From NCBI GenBank assembly GCA_949282745.1, contig CASDQM010000047.1, positions 1 to 64,000 on the forward strand: a stretch of 64,000 bases of DNA. The letters are read 5' to 3'. Below are positions 55,301-63,232 of this stretch, one piece after another (the stretch's first letter is position 1; each line of letters opens with the position of its first letter). A program made the position numbers and the translations under genes. Under the pieces are notes generated by a model that worked only from the letters and a program-made list of their open reading frames with translations, was not told the origin of the DNA and ran no database searches. This DNA comes from an uncultured Sutterella sp. GTDB taxonomy: Bacteria; Pseudomonadota; Gammaproteobacteria; Burkholderiales; Burkholderiaceae_F.

Positions 55301-55798
55301 ACGATCCCCAAAGATCTTCTTGTAGCGTTGCAGTTCCGTTACGGCCAGAGCGGGGAGTTCGTGCGCATAGTGTCGCGCGAGCGCCCCTTCGGGGCCGCCA
55401 GTCAATGCAATGAGGCCCTCCCCCTGCTTTCCTTCAAACCACTCGAGCTTGATCTGTCCGCGCAGACGGTCTTCCTTCGCAAGATACGCACGCGTGAGAA
55501 GCTCGCACAGATGGCGATAGCCTTCTCGATGCATGCAATACACCGTCAGACGATCCGGTTCATCCGGCATGGCGGGGTTGTGAAGCTTAATGTCACAACC
55601 GATGATGGGCTTGAGACCGGCCTTCATGGCGTGCGTATAAAAACGCACGCCGCCGAAGAGATTCATGATGTCGGCAATCCCGAGCGCCACACCGCCCTGC
55701 TCGAGCACCTTTTCAATGATCGGATCGATACGAACCATCCCGTCGATGATAGAGTACTCGGAATGGAATCGCAGGTGAACAAAACGAGGATTGGCCAT
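52379..55798 (-). CDS. dnaE: DNA polymerase III alpha subunit
   Basis: DnaE is the replicative polymerase. The 1139-residue protein has the N-terminal PHP domain (HLRFHSEYSIIDGM), the polymerase core with PDFDVDFC (catalytic Asp pair near 401-405) and a third Asp in the palm, FNKSHAAAYSYVAYQ (about 755, core NKSHAAAYS) in the fingers, and the C-terminal OB domain (CGVVTGLR near 985) and tau-binding region. It is slightly shorter than the E. coli protein. Its last codons overlap the 3' end of the glycosyltransferase on the other strand, so the insert ended exactly at its stop. Confidence 0.97.
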   Translation of the reverse strand: MANPRFVHLRFHSEYSIIDGMVRIDPIIEKVLEQGGVALGIADIMNLFGGVRFYTHAMKAGLKPIIGCDIKLHNPAMPDEPDRLTVYCMHREGYRHLCELLTRAYLAKEDRLRGQIKLEWFEGKQGEGLIALTGGPEGALARHYAHELPALAVTELQRYKKIFGDRLYVELQRAGRPGDEALVHELVNLAIEVDVPVVATHPVQFLMPEDYESHAIRCCISEGYTLNDPRRNQTFTEEMYLKTEEQMCQLFADIPSALENSVQIALRCNLDGVLSKPQLPLFPTPDGMSLDDYIDYLAKQGLQKRLDFLYPDKYEQAEVRKEYDERLEYELGIIKKMEFPGYFLIVQDFINWSKRNDIPVGPGRGSGAGSLVAYALGITDLDPLEFDLLFERFLNPERVSMPDFDVDFCQYNRDRVIEYVKATYGVDAVSQIATFGTLGAKAVVRDVARALSIPYGKADNLAKLIPQQPGKSITLKEALETIPEFKEAVEKEEDYQELIRLAMPLEGMTRNLGMHAGGVLIAPGKLTDFCPLYNSDGKPENTVSQYDKKDVENVGLVKFDFLGLTTLSILKKAVEYIKKLHPDLPFELARIPIKDEETYQLFQDANTAAVFQFESEGMRTLLKQARPDRLEDLVALNALYRPGPMDLIPSFINRKFGREKVNYPDKRMEEVLEETYGIMVYQEQVMRVAQVIGGYTLGGADLLRRAMGKKNVEEMKRQRDVFIKGAGERGVTPETATEIFDLMEKFAGYGFNKSHAAAYSYVAYQTAYLKVHHTAAFMAANLCMVMDQNDKVCALIEDAKENGVAFLAPDVNESDWFFTVPDEGHIRYGLGAVKGVGEQVVEEIMRVRKEKGPFKDLFDFTARVKGMSARVLENLIKAGSFDSLDEDRGKLYGNIQHALNLGRAEQENDTQDSLFGDMEEEVERQVQWVDAPSWSDRERLVNEKKMLGFCFTGHLFDVYEREARHFTTTTLNQLKAGREKVRLCGVVTGLRAIQGKRGRMAAITITDKTAVMDVVVYSEIWDRIRGSFDVDDLICVTGRVRYDEFSKRLGVTADEVWNLMELRRRVAQYLEVEVTKDNLPALEELKAVSDDLRIYQRVPVRFKITADGKSEGALYATMKVSNEWVDALRIAGYQPVFIY

Positions 55799-55828
55799 GA
55801 CAACAGGTGCAGAAAAACAGGGACGATA

Positions 55829-56905
55829 TCAACGATAGGTGACGGAGAGCGTTTCATCCGTCACGGTCAGGATGGGGCGAAGCGCTTCACTCGCGAACAC
55901 CCGCTTCAGATCCGAATGCATCAATACGGCATGAATGTCTTTGTGAGACGAGAGATAGGCTGTCGCGGCTTCCCAGCCCATGGCAAAGAGCGCCGTACAC
56001 CACGCATCCGCTTTGGCGCCGTTGACGTCGATAATGGAGACGGAAGCGATATCGGTCAACACGGGACGGCCAGTTTTGGCGCTCAAAATGTGACCATAGC
56101 GCTTGCCGTCCTTTTCGAAATAGCGCTCGTACGCACCCGACGTGATCACGCTCACGTCCTTGGCGTTGATGACGGCAAAGTAGGTGTTTCGCGCCTGATC
56201 CGGCCGCTGCAGTCCCACTCGCCACGGACGACCTTCGGACTTCTCGCCGAGTGTAACGACGTTTCCGCCCAAATCCAATAGCGCGTGTTCGGCACCTTGG
56301 CTACGAAGGAGCTCGGCAAGTTTCTGGCCGATGTAACCCTTGGCGATCCCGCCCATGTCGAGGTTCTGCCCAGGCGCCACACGAATCTGCCAACCGTTCG
56401 ACGCTTCGCGAACTTCCACCTTTCGATAATCCACCGACTTGACGGCCTTTTGAATCGCCTCGTCGGAAGGGACGGTGTCTCCGCCGAACCCGATCTTCCA
56501 CAAATTGACGACCGGACCGATCGTGGGCTCAAAGGCCTGATTCGAGTCCTTGGCCACCTCCAGCGCTTCACGCGTCATCTCGGCGACTTCTTGGGGGACC
56601 GACACCCATTCACCGGAGCGATCATTCACTTCGTTCAGAGCGGTCTTCTTGTGCACGGACATCATGTCTTCGTAGCGAACGATCTCGTCCTCGACCATCT
56701 GGCGAAGTTTCAGTACCTCCTCTTCGCTCGATCCGTACACCTTGCCGGAGATGATGGTACCCATGTGCAGGCTCATCCAAGGCAATTCGTATTCTTCCGT
56801 TTGCACTGAAACCGCTTGCGTCTCGATAGCTTGAGCCGTGTTCAAGCCACCAATCGCAAGAAAGAACCCCATCACGGCAACGGTCAGAACTCTCTGTTTC
56901 GTCAT
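55829..56905 (-). CDS. apbE: FAD:protein FMN transferase ApbE
   Basis: ApbE attaches FMN covalently to Thr of exported proteins. The 358-residue protein has a signal peptide (MTKQRVLTVAVMGFFLA, cleaved near AQA), the flavin/Mg-binding segments LHMGTIISG, NLDMGGIAKGYIGQ (core DMGGIAKGY), LLDLGGNVVTLG and the acidic metal region with GAKADAWCTAL near 302. It lies 131 bp downstream of its likely substrate gene (57036-57362) on the same strand. The ATG at 56905 follows GAGGAG and gives the signal peptide; upstream extension is not protein-like. Confidence 0.93.
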   Translation of the reverse strand: MTKQRVLTVAVMGFFLAIGGLNTAQAIETQAVSVQTEEYELPWMSLHMGTIISGKVYGSSEEEVLKLRQMVEDEIVRYEDMMSVHKKTALNEVNDRSGEWVSVPQEVAEMTREALEVAKDSNQAFEPTIGPVVNLWKIGFGGDTVPSDEAIQKAVKSVDYRKVEVREASNGWQIRVAPGQNLDMGGIAKGYIGQKLAELLRSQGAEHALLDLGGNVVTLGEKSEGRPWRVGLQRPDQARNTYFAVINAKDVSVITSGAYERYFEKDGKRYGHILSAKTGRPVLTDIASVSIIDVNGAKADAWCTALFAMGWEAATAYLSSHKDIHAVLMHSDLKRVFASEALRPILTVTDETLSVTYR

Positions 56906-56918
56906 ATTCTCTGTAACT

Positions 56919-56959
56919 CCTCTTTTCTTACGTATGATGGACATACGTAAGAAAAGAGG
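56919..56959 (-). promoter_or_regulatory. Perfect 18-bp hairpin in the apbE leader
   Basis: CCTCTTTTCTTACGTATG (56919-56936) and its exact complement (56942-56959) surround a 5-base loop. In the mRNA the 3' arm ends in GAGG, directly at the start of the apbE Shine-Dalgarno (GAGGAG), 13 bases before the ATG. It could therefore reduce apbE translation or mark RNA processing between the two genes. There is no T run after it, so it is not a standard terminator. Confidence 0.6.
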
Positions 56960-57035
56960 GACGGCACGGAACGTGTCAATCCCTCTTTCTATCATTCGTC
57001 AGTGGATGCCCGTTACGGGCGTCCGAACGAAATCA

Positions 57036-57362
57036 TTACTGGGCCTTGGACAGAGCGTCCTTGACGGCAGCCTTGATGCCATCGCTCGAGAGCGTGGCGC
57101 CGGCGACGCTTTCAACACCGTCCACACCGTTCTTGGCGACGATGGCGGGGCAGAGCGTTTCGGCAGCGGCGGCGAAGATCATTTCGGTTTCACCGTGCTT
57201 CAGAACCTTGACGGCGGCAACCTTGCCGCCCTTGACGTCCACCTGGACCTGAATCTGGGATTCGCGACCCTTGCCTTCACCGGTGTAGGAACCGTCCTTG
57301 TAGGCAGCCTGAGCGCCGGCGGCCATGAGAGCGGCGGCGGCGAGAACGATCAACTTCTTCAT
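57036..57362 (-). CDS. Exported FMN-binding domain protein (ApbE substrate)
   Basis: The 108-residue protein has a signal peptide (MKKLIVLAAAALMAAGAQA) followed by a single FMN-binding domain (YKDGSYTGEGKG at the start). The flavinylation motif region VAGATLSSDG near 86 matches the S/T-G-A-T site where ApbE attaches FMN to Thr. Such proteins carry electrons outside the cytoplasm. The ATG follows AAGGAAG. With apbE next to it, the pair forms a minimal extracytosolic flavin electron carrier; the partner reductase is not in the window. Confidence 0.9.
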   Translation of the reverse strand: MKKLIVLAAAALMAAGAQAAYKDGSYTGEGKGRESQIQVQVDVKGGKVAAVKVLKHGETEMIFAAAAETLCPAIVAKNGVDGVESVAGATLSSDGIKAAVKDALSKAQ

Positions 57363-57675
57363 GATGATTTCTTCCTTGACGTAGGGAACTTCATTTTTGT
57401 GTAGAAGGCGATCTCATTCCAAACGTTTCCATCCCTTTGAAACGAGATCACACTCATCCGGCTTCCGTGCACCTTCAACCGAACTCAAATTTTCATTGAG
57501 GTACAAAGAACGGATTCTTTTCAACGGGTTGCCCCTAGAGGCTTCCCGCCTTGGAAAGGATCATACCACAGGAAAACCTTCATTCCTCTCGGAACAACTC
57601 CGTCAAAGGTGGTACGTCCTCTCGCGTGAAGGCGGGCGACCTTCTTGAGAGGCCGCCTCTCCCCTTCAGTAGGGT
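57363..57675. other. Intergenic region upstream of the FMN-binding gene
   Basis: This 313-bp gap separates the glnS stop and the FMN-binding gene start on the minus strand. A short palindrome (GAGAGGCCGCCTCTC, about 57641-57655) and GAAGG...CCTTC (about 57619-57640) occur without T runs, so the glnS terminator is not clear. The gap must contain the promoter of the flavin genes, but no convincing -10/-35 pair is seen. Confidence 0.5.
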
Positions 57676-59739
57676 TTACTTACCCCACGAATCCTTCAAG
57701 CCGACCGCCAGGTTAAAGACGGGTTTGCCGGGTTCATGATCGATGCGGTCGGCAACGAAATACCCGTTGCGTTCGAACTGGAACTTGGCGTCCTTCTCGA
57801 CCGTCGCCAACGAAGGCTCGACGAAGCTCTGCAACACCTGCTTGGAGTTGGGCGTGAGGTTGTCCAGGAAGCTTCCTTCGCCCGAGTCAGGATTCGGCAC
57901 GCGGAACAGACGATCGTACACGCGGATTTCCGCAGGAACGGCCGTCTTGGCGTCCAACCAGTGGATCGCAGCTTTCGTCTTCACCGTCATGGAACCTTCC
58001 GTACCCGACTTGGTTTCAGGCAGATAATTCGCATGCACGGCCACGATTTCACCCGCTTCGTTCTTGTCGATGGAAGTCGGAACGATCACATAACCGTAGC
58101 GAAGACGAACGGGCTTAGCAGGCGTACCGTCGGCCGGAATCGTCAAACGGCGATAGCCCTTAGGCGGCACTTCGGCAAAGTCTTCACGTTCGATCCAAAG
58201 TTCACGCGAGAAGGGAATCTCGCGGGTACCCATTTCAGGTTTCTGCGGATGATTGTTGGCGACCAACATTTCGGAGGCGCCTTCCGGATAGTTGTCGATG
58301 ATGAGTTTGAGCGGATGAAGAACGGCAATGCGACGTTCGGCGCGGTCCTCCAGGTCTTCGCGAAGCGAAGCTTCCAAAACCGAGTAATCAATCCAGCCGC
58401 CCGCCACACGGGAGACACCGCAACGTTCCGCAAAATGCTGCAGGCTTTCCGGCGTGAAGCCGCGGCGGCGCAGACCGACAATCGTCGGCATACGGGGATC
58501 GTCCCAACCGTCCACATAGCCTTCCGTCACGAGCTGAATGAGCTTGCGCTTGCTCACCACCACGTACGTAAGATTCAGGCGGTTGAATTCGTACTGGTGC
58601 GAGAGCAGGAAGAAGTTCGGACGAACCACTTCGAGAGCCGCCTGAAGGAGCGGCGTGAAGTTTTCCGGATATTCCTTCAAAAGCGCGAAGAAAGTCGTCA
58701 CGCTCAGATCTTCGATGGAATCCGGAATCGTTTCCCACTTTGCAAAGATGTCGCGGACGCGTTCCTCAGGAATGGAGTGCCCGAGCTTCTGTTCCGCCGC
58801 CTTGGCCGCACACACAAACGCCATGGCACGGTTGTCACCGCCGCTCGCCATGGAAGCAATAATTTGCTTGGCTTCCTCGAACTGCGGCGTACGCAGAACC
58901 GGAACGATGCGCTCAAGCGCCCAATCGTAGAAGGCGCGCTGATCTTCAAATTCAAGCGTGCAGATCGAGTGGGTGATGTTCTCCAACGAGTCTTCGATCG
59001 GATGCGCAAAGGTGTACATCGGATAGATGCACCACTTGTTGCCGGTCGCATGGTGTTCGGCAAAACGAATGCGATAGATGGCCGGGTCGCGCAGATTGAT
59101 GTTGGGGCTTGCCATGTCAATCTTGGCACGAAGCACCATACTGCCTTCAGGGTGCTTGCCGTCACGCATTTCGCGGAAGAGACGCAGGTTTTCTTCCACG
59201 GAACGATCGCGATAAGGCGAATTGCGGCCGGGTTCGTGCAGAGTGCCGCGATTGGCCTTCATTTCTTCGGCCGTCTGTTCGTCCACGTAGGCGTAACCAG
59301 TCTTCACCAGGTGCTCGGCAAACTCATACATGTACTCAAAGTACGAGCTCGCGAAATAGAGGTTCGATTCCTTCTCGTGCTCCCAGTCAAAGCCCAGCCA
59401 ACGCACGCTGTCGAGAATGCCGTCGACATACTCCTGGTCTTCCTTCACCGGATTGGTGTCGTCAAAACGCATGTGGCAATAGCCGCCGTAGTCGCGGGCG
59501 AGACCAAAATTCAAGCAGATGCTCTTGGCGTGACCGATGTGCAGATAGCCGTTCGGTTCCGGCGGAAAACGCGTGCGGATCTTGACGTGATCGGGCTCTC
59601 CCTTTTCCAACTGTTCGGAATACGGAGCGGGATGACCGCACCAGTAACGGGGAAGATTGGCTCCCTTGGCCAAGTCCTCCTCAATGATGTTTCGAATGAA
59701 ATTCGTTGCAGGGGTTTTGAGGTCTTCTTTGTTGTTCAT
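57676..59739 (-). CDS. glnS: Glutaminyl-tRNA synthetase with large internal insertion
   Basis: GlnS charges tRNA-Gln directly. At 687 residues it is about 130 longer than the E. coli enzyme. The class I motifs are present: LHIGHAK (about 63-69), the tRNA-contact region RMPTIVGLRRRG and VVSKRKL (KMSKS-type). The extra length comes mainly from an insertion of about 100 residues (about 281-377) between ERIVPVL and HQYEFNR, a place where E. coli has no insert. The insert is largely helical with GHSIPEERVRDIFAKW. The start at 59739 has AAGGAAA upstream. Directly before the start is a hairpin at 59761-59790. Confidence 0.95.
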   Translation of the reverse strand: MNNKEDLKTPATNFIRNIIEEDLAKGANLPRYWCGHPAPYSEQLEKGEPDHVKIRTRFPPEPNGYLHIGHAKSICLNFGLARDYGGYCHMRFDDTNPVKEDQEYVDGILDSVRWLGFDWEHEKESNLYFASSYFEYMYEFAEHLVKTGYAYVDEQTAEEMKANRGTLHEPGRNSPYRDRSVEENLRLFREMRDGKHPEGSMVLRAKIDMASPNINLRDPAIYRIRFAEHHATGNKWCIYPMYTFAHPIEDSLENITHSICTLEFEDQRAFYDWALERIVPVLRTPQFEEAKQIIASMASGGDNRAMAFVCAAKAAEQKLGHSIPEERVRDIFAKWETIPDSIEDLSVTTFFALLKEYPENFTPLLQAALEVVRPNFFLLSHQYEFNRLNLTYVVVSKRKLIQLVTEGYVDGWDDPRMPTIVGLRRRGFTPESLQHFAERCGVSRVAGGWIDYSVLEASLREDLEDRAERRIAVLHPLKLIIDNYPEGASEMLVANNHPQKPEMGTREIPFSRELWIEREDFAEVPPKGYRRLTIPADGTPAKPVRLRYGYVIVPTSIDKNEAGEIVAVHANYLPETKSGTEGSMTVKTKAAIHWLDAKTAVPAEIRVYDRLFRVPNPDSGEGSFLDNLTPNSKQVLQSFVEPSLATVEKDAKFQFERNGYFVADRIDHEPGKPVFNLAVGLKDSWGK

Positions 59740-59760
59740 GGTCGAGTTTCCTTGGTGGAA

Positions 59761-59790
59761 GGGTGGCGTCTTGTGAGACGCCCGCTACCC
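59761..59790 (-). promoter_or_regulatory. Hairpin in the glnS leader
   Basis: GGCGTCT-TGTG-AGACGCC forms a 7-bp stem with outer GGGT/ACCC pairing 22 bases upstream of the glnS start. No T run follows. It could be an attenuator or only a leader structure; nothing more can be said. Confidence 0.35.
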
Positions 59791-59843
59791 TGCAACCAAA
59801 TCTTGTGCCGCAAGGGCGGATCGAAAAGGACGTCAATGGGGGC

Positions 59844-60725
59844 TTATTTTAACAAACGCAGGATGAGACTTGAGGTATCCAAGCGACCGCCCCCCATTTC
59901 TTGGACTTCTTTGTAGAAACCGTCAACCGTTTTCGTCACAGGAAGATCCGCACCGTTCCTAGAGGCTTCGTCAAGGACGATGCCAAGATCCTTGCGCATC
60001 CAATCAACCGCGAACCCGAAGTCAAACTTCTTATCCAACATCGTCATGCCGCGGTTATTCATCTGCCAGGAAGAAGCCGCTCCTGAGCCGATGGCCGACA
60101 AGACCTTCTCCATATTGATACCGGAACGCTGTCCAAAAGCCAAAGCCTCGGCCAATCCCTGCACACAACCAGCGATGCAAATTTGATTAACCATCTTGGC
60201 GAGTTGTCCATGTCCGACAGGACCGATTCTCGTGATGGAGGAAGCGTAAGCAGAAACAATCGGACGGATGAGATTGACGGTCAGCTCATCTCCTCCGCAC
60301 AGAACGGACAACGTGCCCTGTTGAGCTCCGGATTCACCACCGGTGACAGGCGCATCCACAAATGACACGCCCTTTTCTGCACATTTCTCGGCGATCTCAC
60401 GTGCCAACACAGCACTCGTCGTCGTATGGTCAATCAGGGCACTGCCCGGGGACATGCCAGCCAATACGCCGTCTTCGCCATAGACAATGGAACGAACATC
60501 GTCGTCATTTCCCACACAAAGGAAAACAAAAGAGTCGTGTTCTGCGGCTTCACGAGGCGTCTCGGCAATTGCTCCGTGAAAGCAGTCTGCCCAACGCTGT
60601 GCTTTCGCTTTCGTACGATTGAAGACGGTTACCTCGTGTCCCGCCATCTGAAGATGGCCGGCCATAGGAAACCCCATGGTTCCCAAACCGACGAACGCTA
60701 CACGGGACGGAACGATATTTTGCAT
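59844..60725 (-). CDS. Beta-hydroxyacid dehydrogenase (GarR/MmsB family)
   Basis: The 293-residue NAD(P)-dependent enzyme has the Rossmann start FVGLGTMGFPMAGHL (about 10-24), the substrate-binding DAPVTGGESGAQQGTL (about 124-139) and the catalytic Lys in GHGQLAKMVNQ (about 173-183, Lys about 179). Relatives reduce tartronate semialdehyde or oxidise 3-hydroxyisobutyrate; the exact substrate cannot be decided. It is the last gene of the racemase/KpsC-like operon, with 18 bp after the preceding stop. ATG 60725 follows AGGAA. Confidence 0.92.
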   Translation of the reverse strand: MQNIVPSRVAFVGLGTMGFPMAGHLQMAGHEVTVFNRTKAKAQRWADCFHGAIAETPREAAEHDSFVFLCVGNDDDVRSIVYGEDGVLAGMSPGSALIDHTTTSAVLAREIAEKCAEKGVSFVDAPVTGGESGAQQGTLSVLCGGDELTVNLIRPIVSAYASSITRIGPVGHGQLAKMVNQICIAGCVQGLAEALAFGQRSGINMEKVLSAIGSGAASSWQMNNRGMTMLDKKFDFGFAVDWMRKDLGIVLDEASRNGADLPVTKTVDGFYKEVQEMGGGRLDTSSLILRLLK

Positions 60726-60743
60726 ACTCTCAATTCCTGTGAA

Positions 60744-61781
60744 TCAGAAGCCAAAGTGCTGCTTTCTCTGCCGAAGAAGTTCGTCAAGGACCGTATCCAA
60801 AGACACAAACGGAGCAGTCCCGGGAAGAACGTATTTGGGGTGAGTCAGATACGCTGCGGTAAAAACCTCTTCCAGGCTTTTCTTCACGTTCCGACGTTCG
60901 AACTGTTGCTTGTCCTCCGTGAGCCCCCACCCAGCATAAAACGGCTTGCCATACACCGTGACTTTTTTCCCTAGCATCAAGGCTTCGAAGCCCATCTGGC
61001 TCGTTGCCACATAGACTTCATCCATCTGACGAAGAAGAGAGATGGGGTTGCACATCTTGTCCAAGACGTGAAGTTTCCCTTGGAATTCACGCTGTTGCCC
61101 GAGAGCAATCATATCGGGATGAGTTTTGAAGTAAACCTCTCCCCCGGCATTGATGGCATCGTGAATCATCGTCTCGAAAACATCGTCGCGAACACCCCCG
61201 AAGACCAACGACATATCCCCGTAGTTCTGACCGATTACGAGAATTTTTCTCTTATCGGAGGAAGAGACAACCTTCTCCGATAGTGGTTGGTTGTTGTATT
61301 TCGAGAGATTGTTCTCAACAATTTTTTGAATCAACGCATCCGCAACACCCTTTTCTTCCTCAGAAAGACTTTGCTTCCGAATAAGTCTCTCGAGATCGGT
61401 CTCTAAATCACCGCAGTAATAGGGAGCACAACGATCGACCGAAAATCCCATACCGAAGCGCAGAGCAGGCTCAACACCAGAAAGATTGTTGTACAGGCTC
61501 CTTACAAAAGCGTCTTCAAAGAAAAAGAGAGGCTTTTTTCTCCGAATGGCCTTGTGCATCAGAGAGATCGTTTTTTTATTGATTCCCCAAGCCATATAGC
61601 CATCGGCGAGAAAATCCCAGTATGTCGTCTGAATTTTGCCAATCAAACACTGCGTGTGCTTCTTCTTTCTGAAGGGAAACCAATAGAGCTTCATGCGGAA
61701 AGCGTCATCCAAGCTGTAGGCCTGGTTGATTTCCGCCACTTCAGGTTGCAATCGGCAAAACTCGTCGTACAAAGACGGCAT
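60744..61781 (-). CDS. KpsC-like capsule polysaccharide (Kdo) transferase
   Basis: The 345-residue protein matches one half of the KpsC/KpsS capsule synthesis family: FFFEDAFVRSL near 90, the SVDRCAPYYCGDLETDLERL segment (core PYYCGDLE near 125), ILVIGQNYGD (about 180), FKTHPD (about 222) and YGKPFYAGWGLTED (about 276-289), the last being diagnostic. Full KpsC has two such domains, and this one has only one. The family adds Kdo to the lipid anchor of capsule. Its ATG overlaps the racemase stop (TGATG) and has AAGGAG nine bases before it. Confidence 0.87.
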   Translation of the reverse strand: MPSLYDEFCRLQPEVAEINQAYSLDDAFRMKLYWFPFRKKKHTQCLIGKIQTTYWDFLADGYMAWGINKKTISLMHKAIRRKKPLFFFEDAFVRSLYNNLSGVEPALRFGMGFSVDRCAPYYCGDLETDLERLIRKQSLSEEEKGVADALIQKIVENNLSKYNNQPLSEKVVSSSDKRKILVIGQNYGDMSLVFGGVRDDVFETMIHDAINAGGEVYFKTHPDMIALGQQREFQGKLHVLDKMCNPISLLRQMDEVYVATSQMGFEALMLGKKVTVYGKPFYAGWGLTEDKQQFERRNVKKSLEEVFTAAYLTHPKYVLPGTAPFVSLDTVLDELLRQRKQHFGF

Positions 61782-63166
61782 CAGTGCTTCTCCTTCCAAG
61801 TCATGGCTACTTCAACAACCTTTCGGGCCAGCACTGCGGTCGGATCCACTACGCAGACCGTCTTTCCTGCAACGGGGAAGTGATCGTCCTCGTCCAGGAT
61901 CAAAGGCAACTCCGTGCAACCGAGAATGAGGCAGTTGCAGTCATAGGTCTTGACCAGATATTCCGCCGCGGAAACGAGGTCTTCGCGGCACACGCCGTCC
62001 GTGAAGCCAGCCTTCGCGCCTTGCGGACCGTAAATGGCCGCCATCACGCGGGCCTGATGTTCTTCGTCCGGAGTGAAGATGGGCATGCCCATGACCTTGG
62101 CCTTTTCGGCGTAAATGCCCGTCTGAATGGTTCCGCTCGTAGCGAGCAGACCGATTCGAGCCTCCTTGCCGAGCTTACGTTGAATTTCTTCCATCGTTAC
62201 GCGCTGCATGTTGATGAAGGGGACCTTCACGTGGCGTTCCAGGAAGGGAACAAAAGCGTGGGCCGTATTGCAGGGAACGATCAATGCGTCGCAACCGTCC
62301 TTTTCCAGGCGTTTTGCGCAGTCATAGAGCGCGAGGGTCGGATCATCTCCGCCATGCAACAGACAAGCGGTGCGGTCCGCCGTCTGCGGATTCTGCTCCA
62401 CCACCACCTTGATGTGTTCCTGGTCTGTCTTGGCCGGCGTAAAACGCGTGATCTTGTCATAGAGGTCGACGGTCGCGGCCGGCCCCAAGCCTCCGATCAT
62501 GCCAACCTTGAAAGGCTTGGCCAAACGCTTCCACTCGTGTTCCACCACGTAGTCCCCCACCAAGAGATAGGGATTGCAGACGGAGAAACCCTTTTCTTCG
62601 AGCGCGGCAAGCGCTTCGACGGCATGCTCGCACCAAGGCAACAGCAACCCTGCTCCTTGGGCTTTCAGATCTTCTGCTACACACACGACATGCTTTGCAT
62701 GATCAGCGGGATCACTGCAACAGCCGCTTTCAGCAGACGGGAAGACGAGTTCAAGGTCGGAGAATGCGGCAACAAGGCCCTTCTTTTCCGCTTCGTCACA
62801 CCCACCGAGCACGCCGATCTTGGTGACGCCTTTCTTTCGGGCACAGTCAGCCACAACGCCCCACAGGGACACCACCGGAACTTGCGTCTCGGTCTGCACT
62901 TCCGGAAGGAAGTTTTGAGCCTTCAACCCCGCCACCAACACGGCGGCAACACCTTCTTCGGCCAAAGCCGACACCGCGTCCATTACCGTAATCTTTTGGT
63001 CGGCCAATGCCGTACGGGCATCGGGAGCATCCGCAGGCGGAATACGGTCGTCCATCACCACTTCCACCTGAAGGCCCTTGTTCGCGGCTGCAGAGAGAAG
63101 AGCCGACTTCATGGTCACGGCGCCCTTGGGGGCGAGACCGGAAACAATACCGTAGGTCTTGAGCAT
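61781..63166 (-). CDS. Tandem-domain aspartate/glutamate racemase-like protein
   Basis: The 461-residue protein has two racemase-fold halves. The C-terminal half (about 225-461) is a standard RacX/YgeA-type enzyme with MIGGLGPAATVDLYDKI, the first catalytic Cys in PCNTAH and the second in LGCTELPL. The N-terminal half (about 1-215) has a related GIVSGLAPKGAVTMK start but lacks Cys at the first site (VAGLKAQNF) and has PWCEHAV at the second, so it appears degenerate. ATG 63166 with GTGAGG upstream is preferred over a GTG 12 bases before. Its stop overlaps the KpsC-like start. Confidence 0.88.
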   Translation of the reverse strand: MLKTYGIVSGLAPKGAVTMKSALLSAAANKGLQVEVVMDDRIPPADAPDARTALADQKITVMDAVSALAEEGVAAVLVAGLKAQNFLPEVQTETQVPVVSLWGVVADCARKKGVTKIGVLGGCDEAEKKGLVAAFSDLELVFPSAESGCCSDPADHAKHVVCVAEDLKAQGAGLLLPWCEHAVEALAALEEKGFSVCNPYLLVGDYVVEHEWKRLAKPFKVGMIGGLGPAATVDLYDKITRFTPAKTDQEHIKVVVEQNPQTADRTACLLHGGDDPTLALYDCAKRLEKDGCDALIVPCNTAHAFVPFLERHVKVPFINMQRVTMEEIQRKLGKEARIGLLATSGTIQTGIYAEKAKVMGMPIFTPDEEHQARVMAAIYGPQGAKAGFTDGVCREDLVSAAEYLVKTYDCNCLILGCTELPLILDEDDHFPVAGKTVCVVDPTAVLARKVVEVAMTWKEKH

Positions 63167-63232
63167 AAGATGCCTCACATTCGGTTCTTAAGAGAGTTCT
63201 GTGGTTCTAAGTCTAGCGCCGGCGCGGTGCAA

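Noticed and set aside
53645-56281. Open frame of 878 codons opposite dnaE
   Set aside because: It is a shadow of the dnaE codon bias and also runs into apbE in antisense.
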